Part shown: piece by piece, positions 8,884 to 16,903 of the stretch
Numbering within the stretch: position 1 is the stretch's first letter
Layout: every line of letters starts with the position of its first letter
From: Gammaproteobacteria bacterium
GTDB lineage: Bacteria; Pseudomonadota; Gammaproteobacteria; Pseudomonadales; Pseudohongiellaceae
Assembly: GCA_003514305.1 (NCBI GenBank)
Contig: DORE01000161.1
Span: 7,730-52,676 of the forward strand
Direction of reading: 5' to 3'
Length of the DNA stretch: 44,947 bases
Notes under the pieces: model-generated
Database searches by the model: none
What the model saw: only the letters and a program-made list of their open reading frames with translations
What the model was told of the DNA's origin: nothing
Position numbers and translations under genes: made by a program

Positions 8884-9206
8884 TGCTGCTAAATTCTATT
8901 GAAAGAGGATGACTTTCTAACCGCCATTCTAGAGCATAAGACCGAAAAGAATAAGACACAGCCCATAATTGGACCAGGAGCTTTCTTAGTCCCTTTAGTG
9001 CGGACAATGCATAGGGAGGGGTCAAGCAATCCTCCGTTATATTGCCTTGGGAATAGTTTCCGAACTCCGCCGCACTTCGCCAGCCCAACCGGGAATGGGT
9101 TATCATGTCACACACCGTGTCAGTCAGCATCACTCTGGCTAAACGCAACCGTCGTTGAATAACGTCATTTATTATGACGTGGGAAAGCTGCAGGAGGCAC
9201 TGCGCC
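8884..9206. other. Divergent intergenic region, no gene seen
   Basis: This stretch separates the minus-strand propeller/cytochrome gene from the plus-strand isomerase-like gene and should hold both promoters. Apart from the inverted repeat at 9162-9180 I see no feature. The reading frames here lack protein-like sequence. Confidence 0.4.
9162..9180. promoter_or_regulatory. Perfect 7-bp inverted repeat, possible operator
   Basis: ACGTCAT and ATGACGT flank a 5-base AT spacer (TTATT), ending 26 bases before the ATG of the isomerase-like gene. A GGAGG ribosome-binding site lies between. Position and symmetry suit a repressor site overlapping the transcription start, but no regulator gene is nearby. 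Confidence 0.35.
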
Positions 9207-9818
9207 ATGAGTCTCAACATTGAATTCCATTATGATTTCGGAAGCCCTAACACCTATTTTTGTCACCGCCTGATTCCGGGTATAGAGGAACGCACGGGCG
9301 CACAAATCAATTATTGCCCAGTGCTACTGGGCGGTATTTTTAAGGCCACTAACAATCGCTCTCCCATGGAACAGTTTGCCGAAGTCAAAAACAAGAACGA
9401 ATATCAGGCACTGGAAATGAAACGCTTCATTGCGCGCCATCACTTTTCAGACTACCGGTCCAACCCTCACTTCCCAATAAATACTATCAATCTGATGCGA
9501 GGCGCCGTATACGCCAGCCATCAGGACTACTACAAGCGCTATATTGAGGCCATGTATCGGTGTATGTGGGAACAGGGCAAAAACATGGCGGACCCGGAAG
9601 TGATAGCCGAATCATTGAGCGAGCATGGCCTGCCCGCCGACGAAATTGTAGCGGCGATGCAAAACCCTGCGATCAAACAGGAACTCATAAGCAACACAAG
9701 CCGCTCGGTAGAGCGTGGTGCGTTCGGCTCACCAACTTTCTTTGTCGGGGATGAAATGCTTTTCGGTAAAGACCGGCTGCTTGAACTCGAAGAAGAAATC
9801 GTTAGCCAGATGCGCTAG
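9207..9818 (+). CDS. 2-hydroxychromene-2-carboxylate isomerase-like protein (DsbA/GST-kappa fold)
   Basis: Glutathione-dependent isomerase family with a thioredoxin-like fold, 203 residues, cytoplasmic. The N-terminus FHYDFGSPNTY has S13 at the position of the catalytic, glutathione-activating serine of this family instead of the DsbA CxxC. The central MEQFAEVKNKNEYQALEMKR and the C-terminal GAFGSPTFFVGDEMLFGKDRL are typical. In naphthalene degraders the enzyme isomerises 2-hydroxychromene-2-carboxylate, but chromosomal homologues are common and their substrates are mostly unknown. The ATG at 9207 is preceded by a strong GGAGG; an upstream in-frame ATG at 9174 would lie inside the inverted repeat. 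No ring-cleavage genes are present, so an aromatic pathway is not supported. Confidence 0.85.
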   Translation: MSLNIEFHYDFGSPNTYFCHRLIPGIEERTGAQINYCPVLLGGIFKATNNRSPMEQFAEVKNKNEYQALEMKRFIARHHFSDYRSNPHFPINTINLMRGAVYASHQDYYKRYIEAMYRCMWEQGKNMADPEVIAESLSEHGLPADEIVAAMQNPAIKQELISNTSRSVERGAFGSPTFFVGDEMLFGKDRLLELEEEIVSQMR

Positions 9819-9823
9819 GCGAC

Positions 9824-10417
9824 TTACTCTGCTCGGTCAAAGTACCTAACCAGTTCGATTGGCTCGCGAAATGAATCTGGCTGGATCGTCATTTCAATGC
9901 GCAGCCGATTGCCGTCAGACTCGAGGCTGTAGATTTCGATGGTAAACCCACCGTCTCTTGGTCGCCCTTCCACCACCAGCGAGTTGTCCTCGAACAGCCC
10001 CGAGGAAAAATCGGTGCCACCTTCACTGTAGAAGCCAGTCGCCGAAGCACGGCGGCGACGGCCATCTGAATGAAATACCCGCTGGAAATTCTCGTCATAG
10101 GTGAACCGAAGCTCGGGCTCGTTCACCTCAATGCTTAAGACATCATCAAAAGAGATGCGGTCATAGAGCTCATGCTCCGGCGGACCGCCGCGGTAAAAAT
10201 CCTCCTGACGATTGAAAAATCCCCGGCTGCCCTTGCCGCCACCCGCTTCAATGGCCTTTTCCACTTGATCGTCTGTGTTGTCGCTCAGCTCATCATTTAT
10301 TACCCAACGACCTGACAGACCCGTCCGTATTTCTGGTGCCTGCGCCGAAGCAAGGGCTGTCGATACAGCAACAAATAAGCTGGTGAGCAGCGCTATAAGC
10401 AGGCATTTTGTAGGCAT
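9824..10417 (-). CDS. Secreted protein of unknown function
   Basis: Predicted periplasmic protein of about 197 residues. The signal peptide is clear (LLIALLTSLFVAVSTALASA, cut before QAPEI). The mature part starts with LSGRWVINDELSD and is mainly beta-strand-like, with repeated E/R-rich strands (LSIEVNEPELRFTYDENFQRVF, GFTIEIYSLESDGNRLRIEM). It may be lipocalin-like, but I recognise no named family. An in-frame TTG at 10438 with an AAGG site is an alternative start. It follows the MFS gene by about 77 bases on the same strand and may be the last gene of the dehalogenase-transporter group. Confidence 0.7.
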   Translation of the reverse strand: MPTKCLLIALLTSLFVAVSTALASAQAPEIRTGLSGRWVINDELSDNTDDQVEKAIEAGGGKGSRGFFNRQEDFYRGGPPEHELYDRISFDDVLSIEVNEPELRFTYDENFQRVFHSDGRRRRASATGFYSEGGTDFSSGLFEDNSLVVEGRPRDGGFTIEIYSLESDGNRLRIEMTIQPDSFREPIELVRYFDRAE

Positions 10418-10494
10418 AGCAAAGTTGCGAAACGGCAATGAACCTTGTCATTCAATCCGGTTTGACATGAAAGTTCAAGTCTGGGATTTCAGCG

Positions 10495-11874
10495 CTATTC
10501 CGTCTGATTCGCAGGCGAAGCAAAGAAAATACTGCAATCATCAACCAGACGTTGGGCCGCGATAATCACCAGCATGAACAGCAACAGGTAATACACCGGA
10601 AAAGCGACCAACGCATCAAGGAAAATCTGCTCATTGAGTATTTGCCCTTCACCTTGCGCATCCTGACGATGTCGCAGCGTTGCCACCAGCGTTGTATATA
10701 GCAGGCTTGCTGTCCCTAAACCGAGATTCAGCGCCAGTCCCTTAAAGCTGAGCACGGTCGCGCGAACCTGCGAGTCGGCCTCTCGGTTTAGATAGTAGCT
10801 GGCTTGGAACTGCACCATGCCCATCATCGCAAATGCCCCGATGGCAAATAAAACGCCCACAAAAGGTAAGGCATAACTGATTCCGATCAGCCCTGCCATG
10901 AGTACCACGGACAAAAACAGGAAATTAAACAGAGGGGAGTGCTTGCTAACCAGAATCCGTGAAATGGTCGCGTTAAGGATGCCGACCAAAGACATCCCGG
11001 CCCCTATGAAACCGAACCAGGAAACCGGAATGTCGATCAGCCGGTAGTACTCACTGGCCAAAACCACAAACTGGCGAGCCACAGAATCCAGCGCCAATGC
11101 TGCCAAAATAACGAACAGCACGAAGCGGTGATTCACTGTCCAGGTGGCCACCCGGGAAACCTGGCGGAAGGGTTCCAGAAGAGAGTCCTTCGACGATGCC
11201 TTGTCCAGCGCCTTATCTATTTCAAGGTCATGAAAACCGAGCGCTGTGATCAGCACCAGGCAAGCGGTAGCAAGTGTCAACATCACCGGCAGCCGAACAA
11301 TAACAGAATCTTCAAGCATCCAGCCGGCATTCAGCCAGGCCAAACACCGGTTAACGACTGACGGGTCATAGGCTAACGCGCCCAGAATCATTGTGGTGGA
11401 AAACCCGATTGAAACAACCCATGTTGTCCGCTCAAGAACTTTTGGCCATTCAGCCTCCCGACCCAGCGATTTAAGTGAATCGTAGGCCAGTGCTTCATCG
11501 GCACCGCTGGCAGCCGCTTCCGACAAACCGGAGCAAATTCTGTTCAGCAGAAACACGATAAACAGCAGCGGAGAAGCGCCCAGTGGGACAAAGACAAGCA
11601 GTGCCATCTCCAGAACCATCAGCAGCGCGGCAAATACAAGCAATCGCTTATGCCCGATAATGTCGGCCAAGGCACCTGATGGCACTTCGGCAACTACTAT
11701 ACTTAACGCCCAAACCATATTCAGCAGCGCGAACTGCTCCAGCGTCAGACCATAATCGAGAAACAGCACGGTAAAGACCGGATAGTAGAAACGGGCTGTA
11801 TAGAACAGGCGAAAAACAGTGAAACGCCGGACGTTCCCTTCGAGCCACGCGGCGCTATCCGAATTCAGGTTCAT
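10495..11874 (-). CDS. Major facilitator superfamily transporter
   Basis: Inner-membrane transporter of 459 residues with about 12 hydrophobic segments. The MFS motif A between helices 2 and 3 is visible as GALADIIGHKR, preceded by AEVPSG. This AEVPSGxLAD pattern occurs in drug- or tetracycline-efflux-like MFS proteins. The central loop (about residues 215-235) is charged (DLEIDKALDKASSKD), as expected between the two six-helix halves. The substrate cannot be told from sequence. It lies 32 bases downstream of the haloalkane dehalogenase on the same strand, so the two are probably co-transcribed. Uptake of the halogenated substrate or export of product is an inference only. Confidence 0.85.
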   Translation of the reverse strand: MNLNSDSAAWLEGNVRRFTVFRLFYTARFYYPVFTVLFLDYGLTLEQFALLNMVWALSIVVAEVPSGALADIIGHKRLLVFAALLMVLEMALLVFVPLGASPLLFIVFLLNRICSGLSEAAASGADEALAYDSLKSLGREAEWPKVLERTTWVVSIGFSTTMILGALAYDPSVVNRCLAWLNAGWMLEDSVIVRLPVMLTLATACLVLITALGFHDLEIDKALDKASSKDSLLEPFRQVSRVATWTVNHRFVLFVILAALALDSVARQFVVLASEYYRLIDIPVSWFGFIGAGMSLVGILNATISRILVSKHSPLFNFLFLSVVLMAGLIGISYALPFVGVLFAIGAFAMMGMVQFQASYYLNREADSQVRATVLSFKGLALNLGLGTASLLYTTLVATLRHRQDAQGEGQILNEQIFLDALVAFPVYYLLLFMLVIIAAQRLVDDCSIFFASPANQTE

Positions 11875-11906
11875 CGGCCTGGAGAATCACGCAGGTTGCA
11901 ATGCCG

Positions 11907-12788
11907 TCACTTGATTTTTCTCCGACGCCAGTCAGCAATCGCCCTGCCGATTTCATCTGGCGAGTCTTCCTGCAGAAAGTGATTCCCCGTGACGGTTACT
12001 TCTTCCTGATTTGGCCAGCTTCGGCAAAATTCTCGCTGCGCGCCGATCAGGATCGCTCCCGGATCAGCGTTCACAAATAATTTGGGGACTGGCGACTCAG
12101 ATAGCCAGTCTGCATAGTCACTGACAATCGAATGCACCGCGGCTGGCTCACCCTCAATCGGAATTTGTCTAGGCCAAGTGAGGGTAGGCCTGCGTCCTTC
12201 ACCACGGTCAACGAAAGGCCTGCGATAGACCGCCATCTCCTCATCATCAAGAGTTCTCAAGACGGAGCCGGGAAGCACTCTTTCAACAAATACGTTTTTT
12301 TCCAGAATCATCTCTTCACCAGCAGGAGATCGAAGTCCCTGAAAAACTCCGCGCGCCGCTTCAGGCCATTCCTCCCAGGTTACCGGCCGAACAATACTCT
12401 CCATATACGCAATACCCGCCACCGCATCACGGTGCCGATTTGACCAATCAAAGCCAAGGGCCGAACCCCAGTCATGAATGACCCAGGTCACGTTATGGCT
12501 GACGCCTAATGCCTCAAGTGCACCATCGAGATAATGTCTGTGCTCCTCAAAGGTATAACGCTCAGGACCGGACGCATCCAGCTTTTCCGAATCACCCATG
12601 CCAATTAGATCAATCGCAATGCAGCGACCCTGATTTGTTAAATGTGGCATAACATTTCGCCACAGGTATGAGGAAGTGGGATTGCCATGCTGAAAAATAA
12701 TTGGATCACCTTCACCCATTTCCACAAAGGCCATAGTCTTGCCATTCACTGAAACGCTTTTTTTCAGCCACTCACTGTCCTGATTCAT
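11907..12788 (-). CDS. Haloalkane dehalogenase (LinB/DhaA type)
   Basis: Alpha/beta hydrolase of 293 residues that hydrolyses a carbon-halogen bond to an alcohol and halide. All catalytic and halide-binding residues expected for HLD subfamily II are present: nucleophile D106 in VIHDWGS, halide-binding W107 and N36 (HGNPTSSYLW), acid E130 (YMESIVRP), and base H270 (GNHFLQEDSPDEIG). DLIGMGDS and PVPKLFVNADPGA are also typical. The ATG at 12788 has a GAGGCGG site upstream; a longer in-frame extension to 12890 lacks homology and is rejected. Renilla-luciferase-like proteins share the fold, but this sequence is a good dehalogenase match. The natural substrate is unknown. Confidence 0.93.
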   Translation of the reverse strand: MNQDSEWLKKSVSVNGKTMAFVEMGEGDPIIFQHGNPTSSYLWRNVMPHLTNQGRCIAIDLIGMGDSEKLDASGPERYTFEEHRHYLDGALEALGVSHNVTWVIHDWGSALGFDWSNRHRDAVAGIAYMESIVRPVTWEEWPEAARGVFQGLRSPAGEEMILEKNVFVERVLPGSVLRTLDDEEMAVYRRPFVDRGEGRRPTLTWPRQIPIEGEPAAVHSIVSDYADWLSESPVPKLFVNADPGAILIGAQREFCRSWPNQEEVTVTGNHFLQEDSPDEIGRAIADWRRRKIK

Positions 12789-12956
12789 ATTCCGCCTCTG
12801 CTCCACCTTGCTCTGACAGGCTATAAAACTATACCGTTTGACGAGAAAAGAATACCGAATAAGCCGGATTCGACGAATTGAATCCCCCACCGCTCTTCAT
12901 ATATCCTGCGAGCTCGCGCAATAGCACATCAGAATAATACCGATGGGAGAAATCGA

Positions 12957-14591
12957 ATGACTATGCAAAACACGCCTCTGTTGATGTCTAGAATCCTTGG
13001 CCGGGGTGCGGAGCTCGATCCGGAAGTCGAAGTCGTGACGGCTCAGGCAACCGACACCCATCGCCAGACGCTGAAGCAAACCTGGGACCGGGCCCAGCAG
13101 GTCGCCAACGCGCTAAAGTCGCACGGGATCGAAACTGGCAACCGGATCGGCAGCTTCATGTGGAACAACTATCGACATCTGGAGCTTTATCAGGGTGTGC
13201 CCAGTATGGGCTGCGTCCTCCACACCCTGAATATTCGCCTGTCCCCCACTGACCTTGAATACATCATCAACCATGCAGGTGATCGCATTATTTTTGCAGA
13301 TGAAGATCTGCTGCCGCTGCTGGAGCCACTGTGGGGAAAAATTCCCTGCGTTGAGCTCCTGGTAATTTGCCGCCACGGTGAGGGCGGAGAAAGCAGTTTC
13401 GCCAACCAGGTTTGTTACGAAGATTTCATCGCTGACCAACCTACCGCCTATGACTGGCCCGATATTCCAGAAACGGCACCGATGGGTTTGTGTTACACCT
13501 CAGGCACCACCGGCAACCCCAAGGGCGTGATGTACACAAACCGATCGACCTATCTGCACACCCTCACTGAATCGCTGACGGATTCGATGGGTTTGTCGGC
13601 ACTCGATTCCTTGCTTGGTATCGTTCCGATGTTTCATGCCATGGGCTGGGGTTTGCCCTTTGCCGCATCCATGTTGGGCACCAAACAGGTTTACCCTCAT
13701 CGATTCATGACTCCAGATTCCTTCCTCAGTCTGATGCAGAAGGAAGGGGTTACGATCTCGGCTGGCGTGCCAACGATCTGGCAGGGTGTGCGCGCCACGC
13801 TGGAAGCCAACCCGGACAAGTTTGATCTCTCGAAACTGGAGCGACTCACCTGTGGCGGCTCAGCCCCACCCGTCGAAATGATGCGCTGGTACTGGGAAAC
13901 CTTTGGTGTGGAAATGATACAGGGCTGGGGCATGACCGAGACTAATCCACTCGGCACACTCTCGCGGAAAGTCTCAAAGCGATCTCAGAGCGCGTTATCC
14001 GAAGATCAGCAGTTTGAAAATATTGCCAAAGCTGGTCTCGCCATGCCGGGACTGGAAATTGAAATATTCGACGAGCATTGGAAAGCCCTGCCGCACAATG
14101 GAGAAGCAGTGGGCGAACTCTGCATCCGTGGACCTTGGATTGCATCCGAGTACTTCAATGATCCGCAGCCTGACAAGTTCCACAATGACTGGCTGGTTAC
14201 CGGAGATGTCGCAAAAATTGATGCCGATCAGTACGTCATCATCTGTGACCGCTCCAAGGATATGATAAAGTCCGGCGGAGAGTGGATTTCCTCCGTTGAT
14301 CTGGAAAATCACATCGTTGCGATGCCCGAGATTGCCCAGGCGGCAGTCGTTGCCCAACCACACCCAAAGTGGGACGAGCGCCCCATAGCGATGGTCATCA
14401 TGGCCGCAGGTGAAGTACTGGATCAGGCAGCAGTCATCAAGCACTGCAGCCAGATATTCGCCAAATGGCAGCTGCCAGATGAGGTGATTGCGGTGGAAAA
14501 CCTTCCGCTTGGCCCGACTGGCAAGATCGAGAAAAAAACCATCCGAGCCAATCTGAAAAAAGAAGGCTACCAGCTTCCGGATCTACGCTAA
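12957..14591 (+). CDS. Medium/long-chain acyl-CoA ligase (AlkK-like, ANL superfamily)
   Basis: AMP-forming ligase of 544 residues that activates a fatty acid to acyl-CoA through an acyl-adenylate. The phosphate-binding A3 motif YTSGTTGNPKG is at 180-190. The A5-type GWGMTET, A7 TGDVAKID, A8 RSKDMIKSGGEWIS and A10 PTGKIEKK (catalytic K523) are all present. Overall order and LNIRLSPTDLEYI resemble AlkK-type ligases. The ATG at 12957 has a GGGAGAAAT site before it. It is divergent from the haloalkane dehalogenase (about 170 bases between), so both could respond to one regulator. It may feed the beta-oxidation genes at 16.9-22.3 kb. A terminator-like hairpin follows. Confidence 0.92.
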   Translation: MTMQNTPLLMSRILGRGAELDPEVEVVTAQATDTHRQTLKQTWDRAQQVANALKSHGIETGNRIGSFMWNNYRHLELYQGVPSMGCVLHTLNIRLSPTDLEYIINHAGDRIIFADEDLLPLLEPLWGKIPCVELLVICRHGEGGESSFANQVCYEDFIADQPTAYDWPDIPETAPMGLCYTSGTTGNPKGVMYTNRSTYLHTLTESLTDSMGLSALDSLLGIVPMFHAMGWGLPFAASMLGTKQVYPHRFMTPDSFLSLMQKEGVTISAGVPTIWQGVRATLEANPDKFDLSKLERLTCGGSAPPVEMMRWYWETFGVEMIQGWGMTETNPLGTLSRKVSKRSQSALSEDQQFENIAKAGLAMPGLEIEIFDEHWKALPHNGEAVGELCIRGPWIASEYFNDPQPDKFHNDWLVTGDVAKIDADQYVIICDRSKDMIKSGGEWISSVDLENHIVAMPEIAQAAVVAQPHPKWDERPIAMVIMAAGEVLDQAAVIKHCSQIFAKWQLPDEVIAVENLPLGPTGKIEKKTIRANLKKEGYQLPDLR

Positions 14592-14616
14592 GGTCATCGC
14601 TGCGGCTGCACAAACT

Positions 14617-14647
14617 AGAGAATGGGATTCTCTGACTCCCTTTTTTT
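14617..14647 (+). terminator. Rho-independent terminator-like hairpin after the acyl-CoA ligase
   Basis: AGAGAAT and ATTCTCT form a perfect 7-bp stem around GGG. A run of seven T starts seven bases later. An alternative GGGA/TCCC stem ends directly at the T-run. It lies about 25 bases after the ligase stop codon. Confidence 0.5.
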
Positions 14648-14657
14648 AGCTCCTGCT

Positions 14658-15680
14658 TCAACGTCCCGGATCTGTCGGCGCGTAATTATTGCCTTCCGCA
14701 TCTGCGGTTCGCGCCCCAGCCAGAATACCGGGCAAGGCATAGTTGCCTTCATGACAAGCATATTCGAAGACCTGATCTTCGGTCCGGTCCATGGGCAGCT
14801 CCCCACTCCAAGTCTGCGTATAGTTTTCCGGATCGTCCACGGTAAACTGGTAGCGGATGACATCATCGGCCACACGGGTGAATCGCTCCGTCACTTTCAT
14901 TTGCTGCGATCCATAGAACCTATGCTCGAGGGAAGAACGTAGGCTCTGTTGCGGATGAAAATTGGTGGTTTCGACAATCAAACTGTCTCCCTCGTAGTAG
15001 CCTACAGAATCTCCCATCCAGGGATACTGGCTGTTTGCTTGAAACTCTGCGTTCAGTCTGATGATCCGTGCATCATGGTTCATCTCTGCCATCAGCAGAA
15101 CATGAGTTTCCGTCTGCACGATCTGGGTCAGGTTATTGTAGAGAACCGGCAGCTTCGGCGGGCCTCCGGTAGAGCCAAAACCCACGACACAGCGTTCACC
15201 TAAGGGTCGCGCTTCTGGCCCATCATAGGAATTACGCTGGCGCATGGCTGAGGCATAATTTGCGAGGCCCTGCTCCGAGTAAGGTAGCCTGCCATCAGCA
15301 GGATCAACCAGTATTGAGGTTCGGATTTCACCTCTTACAACTGCAAGCCGGTCTCCAGGGTCCATCCAGAATGTGTTATAGCCTCCGACATTACGCCCGG
15401 CGTCCGGTGCTTCACGGTCCGGATCACTGGGTTGATTACTGGCCTCATTCCTCGCCTGAACCCGGGCCTCAATCAGAATCGCTTCTTCCTCGGAGATAAC
15501 CAACTCTCCGTTAAAGCGCTCCGCCCGCTCAAGATTGGTCTGAGTCGCAATCGACCAAGTACCCTGTAAATCAGGCGCACCTTGCTCCGTCCTTGGCGCT
15601 AGGTAGCCTGACTCAGCCGCCGGCAGGGCATTACCGGCACAGAAAACAACTAACCCCGCTATTAAGCCTCTGTATTTCAT
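14658..15680 (-). CDS. Secreted protein of unknown function
   Basis: Predicted exported protein of 340 residues with a signal peptide (GLIAGLVVFCAGNALPAA). The mature part begins with APDLQGTWSIATQTNLERAERF, a start shared by a family of hypothetical proteins common in marine proteobacteria. Later blocks include NVGGYNTFWMDPGD, GEGD-like YYEGDSLIVETTNF and ERFTRVADDVIRYQFTVDDPENYTQ. No catalytic motif is recognised. I placed the start at the ATG at 15680, seven bases after an AAGGGA site; an ATG two codons earlier would be too close to it. It is transcribed towards the ligase and divergently from the formylglycine-generating enzyme. Confidence 0.7.
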   Translation of the reverse strand: MKYRGLIAGLVVFCAGNALPAAESGYLAPRTEQGAPDLQGTWSIATQTNLERAERFNGELVISEEEAILIEARVQARNEASNQPSDPDREAPDAGRNVGGYNTFWMDPGDRLAVVRGEIRTSILVDPADGRLPYSEQGLANYASAMRQRNSYDGPEARPLGERCVVGFGSTGGPPKLPVLYNNLTQIVQTETHVLLMAEMNHDARIIRLNAEFQANSQYPWMGDSVGYYEGDSLIVETTNFHPQQSLRSSLEHRFYGSQQMKVTERFTRVADDVIRYQFTVDDPENYTQTWSGELPMDRTEDQVFEYACHEGNYALPGILAGARTADAEGNNYAPTDPGR

Positions 15681-15859
15681 CGCCATTTCCCTTAGTTCGC
15701 TGCCGCGCATGGCGTAGAAGTATGACAAGAACCAGCGGCAGTCACCAACAGATTTTATTATGAGTTCAATCAACCTGCACAAAACCACGTAGCTTCAATG
15801 GAATTTGCCATCTTTTACTTGATACACTCGCCTTCTCACTTTCAACACGCACGCAGCAA

Positions 15860-16843
15860 ATGCTCAGAAAATCGCACTATCTGCTTGGAACAGTCTTTAT
15901 CCTAGTCCTGGTCATCGTCGATGGCTTCATCATTGTTGAGGAGAAAGGCGATCCGAAGAACATGGTCTGGCTTGATGGCGGGAGTTTTATAATGGGTTCA
16001 GACCACGGTCTGCCAGACGAGGCCCCTGCCCATCCGGTTAACGTCTCTGGATTTTGGATCGATAAGTATGAAGTCACCAATGCCCAATACGAATCGTTCG
16101 TCACTGCTACCAGCTATGTGACAAGCGCTGAGCAATATGGAGACTCTCTGGTGTTCCACACCCCGGAGGGCAGAAGTCTGAGAGAAATTGCACCCATGAG
16201 CTGGTGGCGGTTAGTCAGAGATGCCAGCTGGCGTTCTCCGGAGGGCACCGGAGAGACACTACTTTCGCAGGCGGAGCATCCTGTTGTTCAAGTCAACTAT
16301 GCAGATGCATTAGCCTACTGTGACTGGCAAGGTAAAACACTGCCCACCGAAGCACAGTATGAATTCGCCGCAAGGGGCGGGCGAGACAGGCAGATCTACA
16401 GTTGGGGTAATCAGCCGATTCACCACATAGAACCCGTAACTAATTACTGGCAAGGCGAGTTTCCAGTCAGGAACGAGAATACAGATGGTCACCACCAGTC
16501 AGCACCGGTTGGCAGCTATCCAGCGAACGACTACGGACTCTATGACATTACCGGAAATGTCTGGGAATGGGTTTCCGACTGGTACCACCCAAACGCATAC
16601 TCTGTTCTAGGTAGTCGTAATCCAAAAGGAGTGAAAAGGGAAGAGAGTCTGGATCCGGCTGAACCTGATTTGCCCAAGCGGAGCATACGCGGCGGATCCT
16701 TCCTCTGCAGTGAAAACTACTGTCAGGGTTTCAGAGTCAGCGCGCGGATGCCTGCGGACCCTGAATCTGCGACCAACCACATAGGTTTCCGATGCGTTGC
16801 ACCCAAACGCTCAAACCGCTTGACCGCGCTCTGGCTGGATTGA
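15860..16843 (+). CDS. Formylglycine-generating enzyme (SUMF1/FGE family), membrane-anchored
   Basis: Predicted copper-dependent oxidase that converts a cysteine in type I sulfatases to formylglycine, 327 residues. One hydrophobic segment (residues 8-25) at the N-terminus should anchor it facing the periplasm. The domain starts at VWLDGGSFIMGS. Hallmarks are WIDKYEVTNAQY, LPTEAQYEFAARGG, DITGNVWEWVSDW and RGGSFLCSENYCQGFRVSAR. C283 and C288 match the two active-site cysteines of human FGE (C336/C341), and ATNHIGFRC closes the fold. Many homologues lack these cysteines and have other roles, so their presence argues for real FGE activity. No sulfatase gene lies in the window. Start: ATG at 15860, with a poor ribosome-binding site. 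Confidence 0.88.
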   Translation: MLRKSHYLLGTVFILVLVIVDGFIIVEEKGDPKNMVWLDGGSFIMGSDHGLPDEAPAHPVNVSGFWIDKYEVTNAQYESFVTATSYVTSAEQYGDSLVFHTPEGRSLREIAPMSWWRLVRDASWRSPEGTGETLLSQAEHPVVQVNYADALAYCDWQGKTLPTEAQYEFAARGGRDRQIYSWGNQPIHHIEPVTNYWQGEFPVRNENTDGHHQSAPVGSYPANDYGLYDITGNVWEWVSDWYHPNAYSVLGSRNPKGVKREESLDPAEPDLPKRSIRGGSFLCSENYCQGFRVSARMPADPESATNHIGFRCVAPKRSNRLTALWLD

Positions 16844-16903
16844 GCCGCACAGACAAAGGCTTCCGAACGCCGAAATTGCTGCGCCTCTTCGTGCGAAACG
16901 TTT

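Noticed and set aside
8861..9220. 119-codon minus-strand open frame across the divergent intergenic region
   Set aside because: Composition is not protein-like, it overlaps the start of the propeller gene and the palindrome, and no motif is seen.
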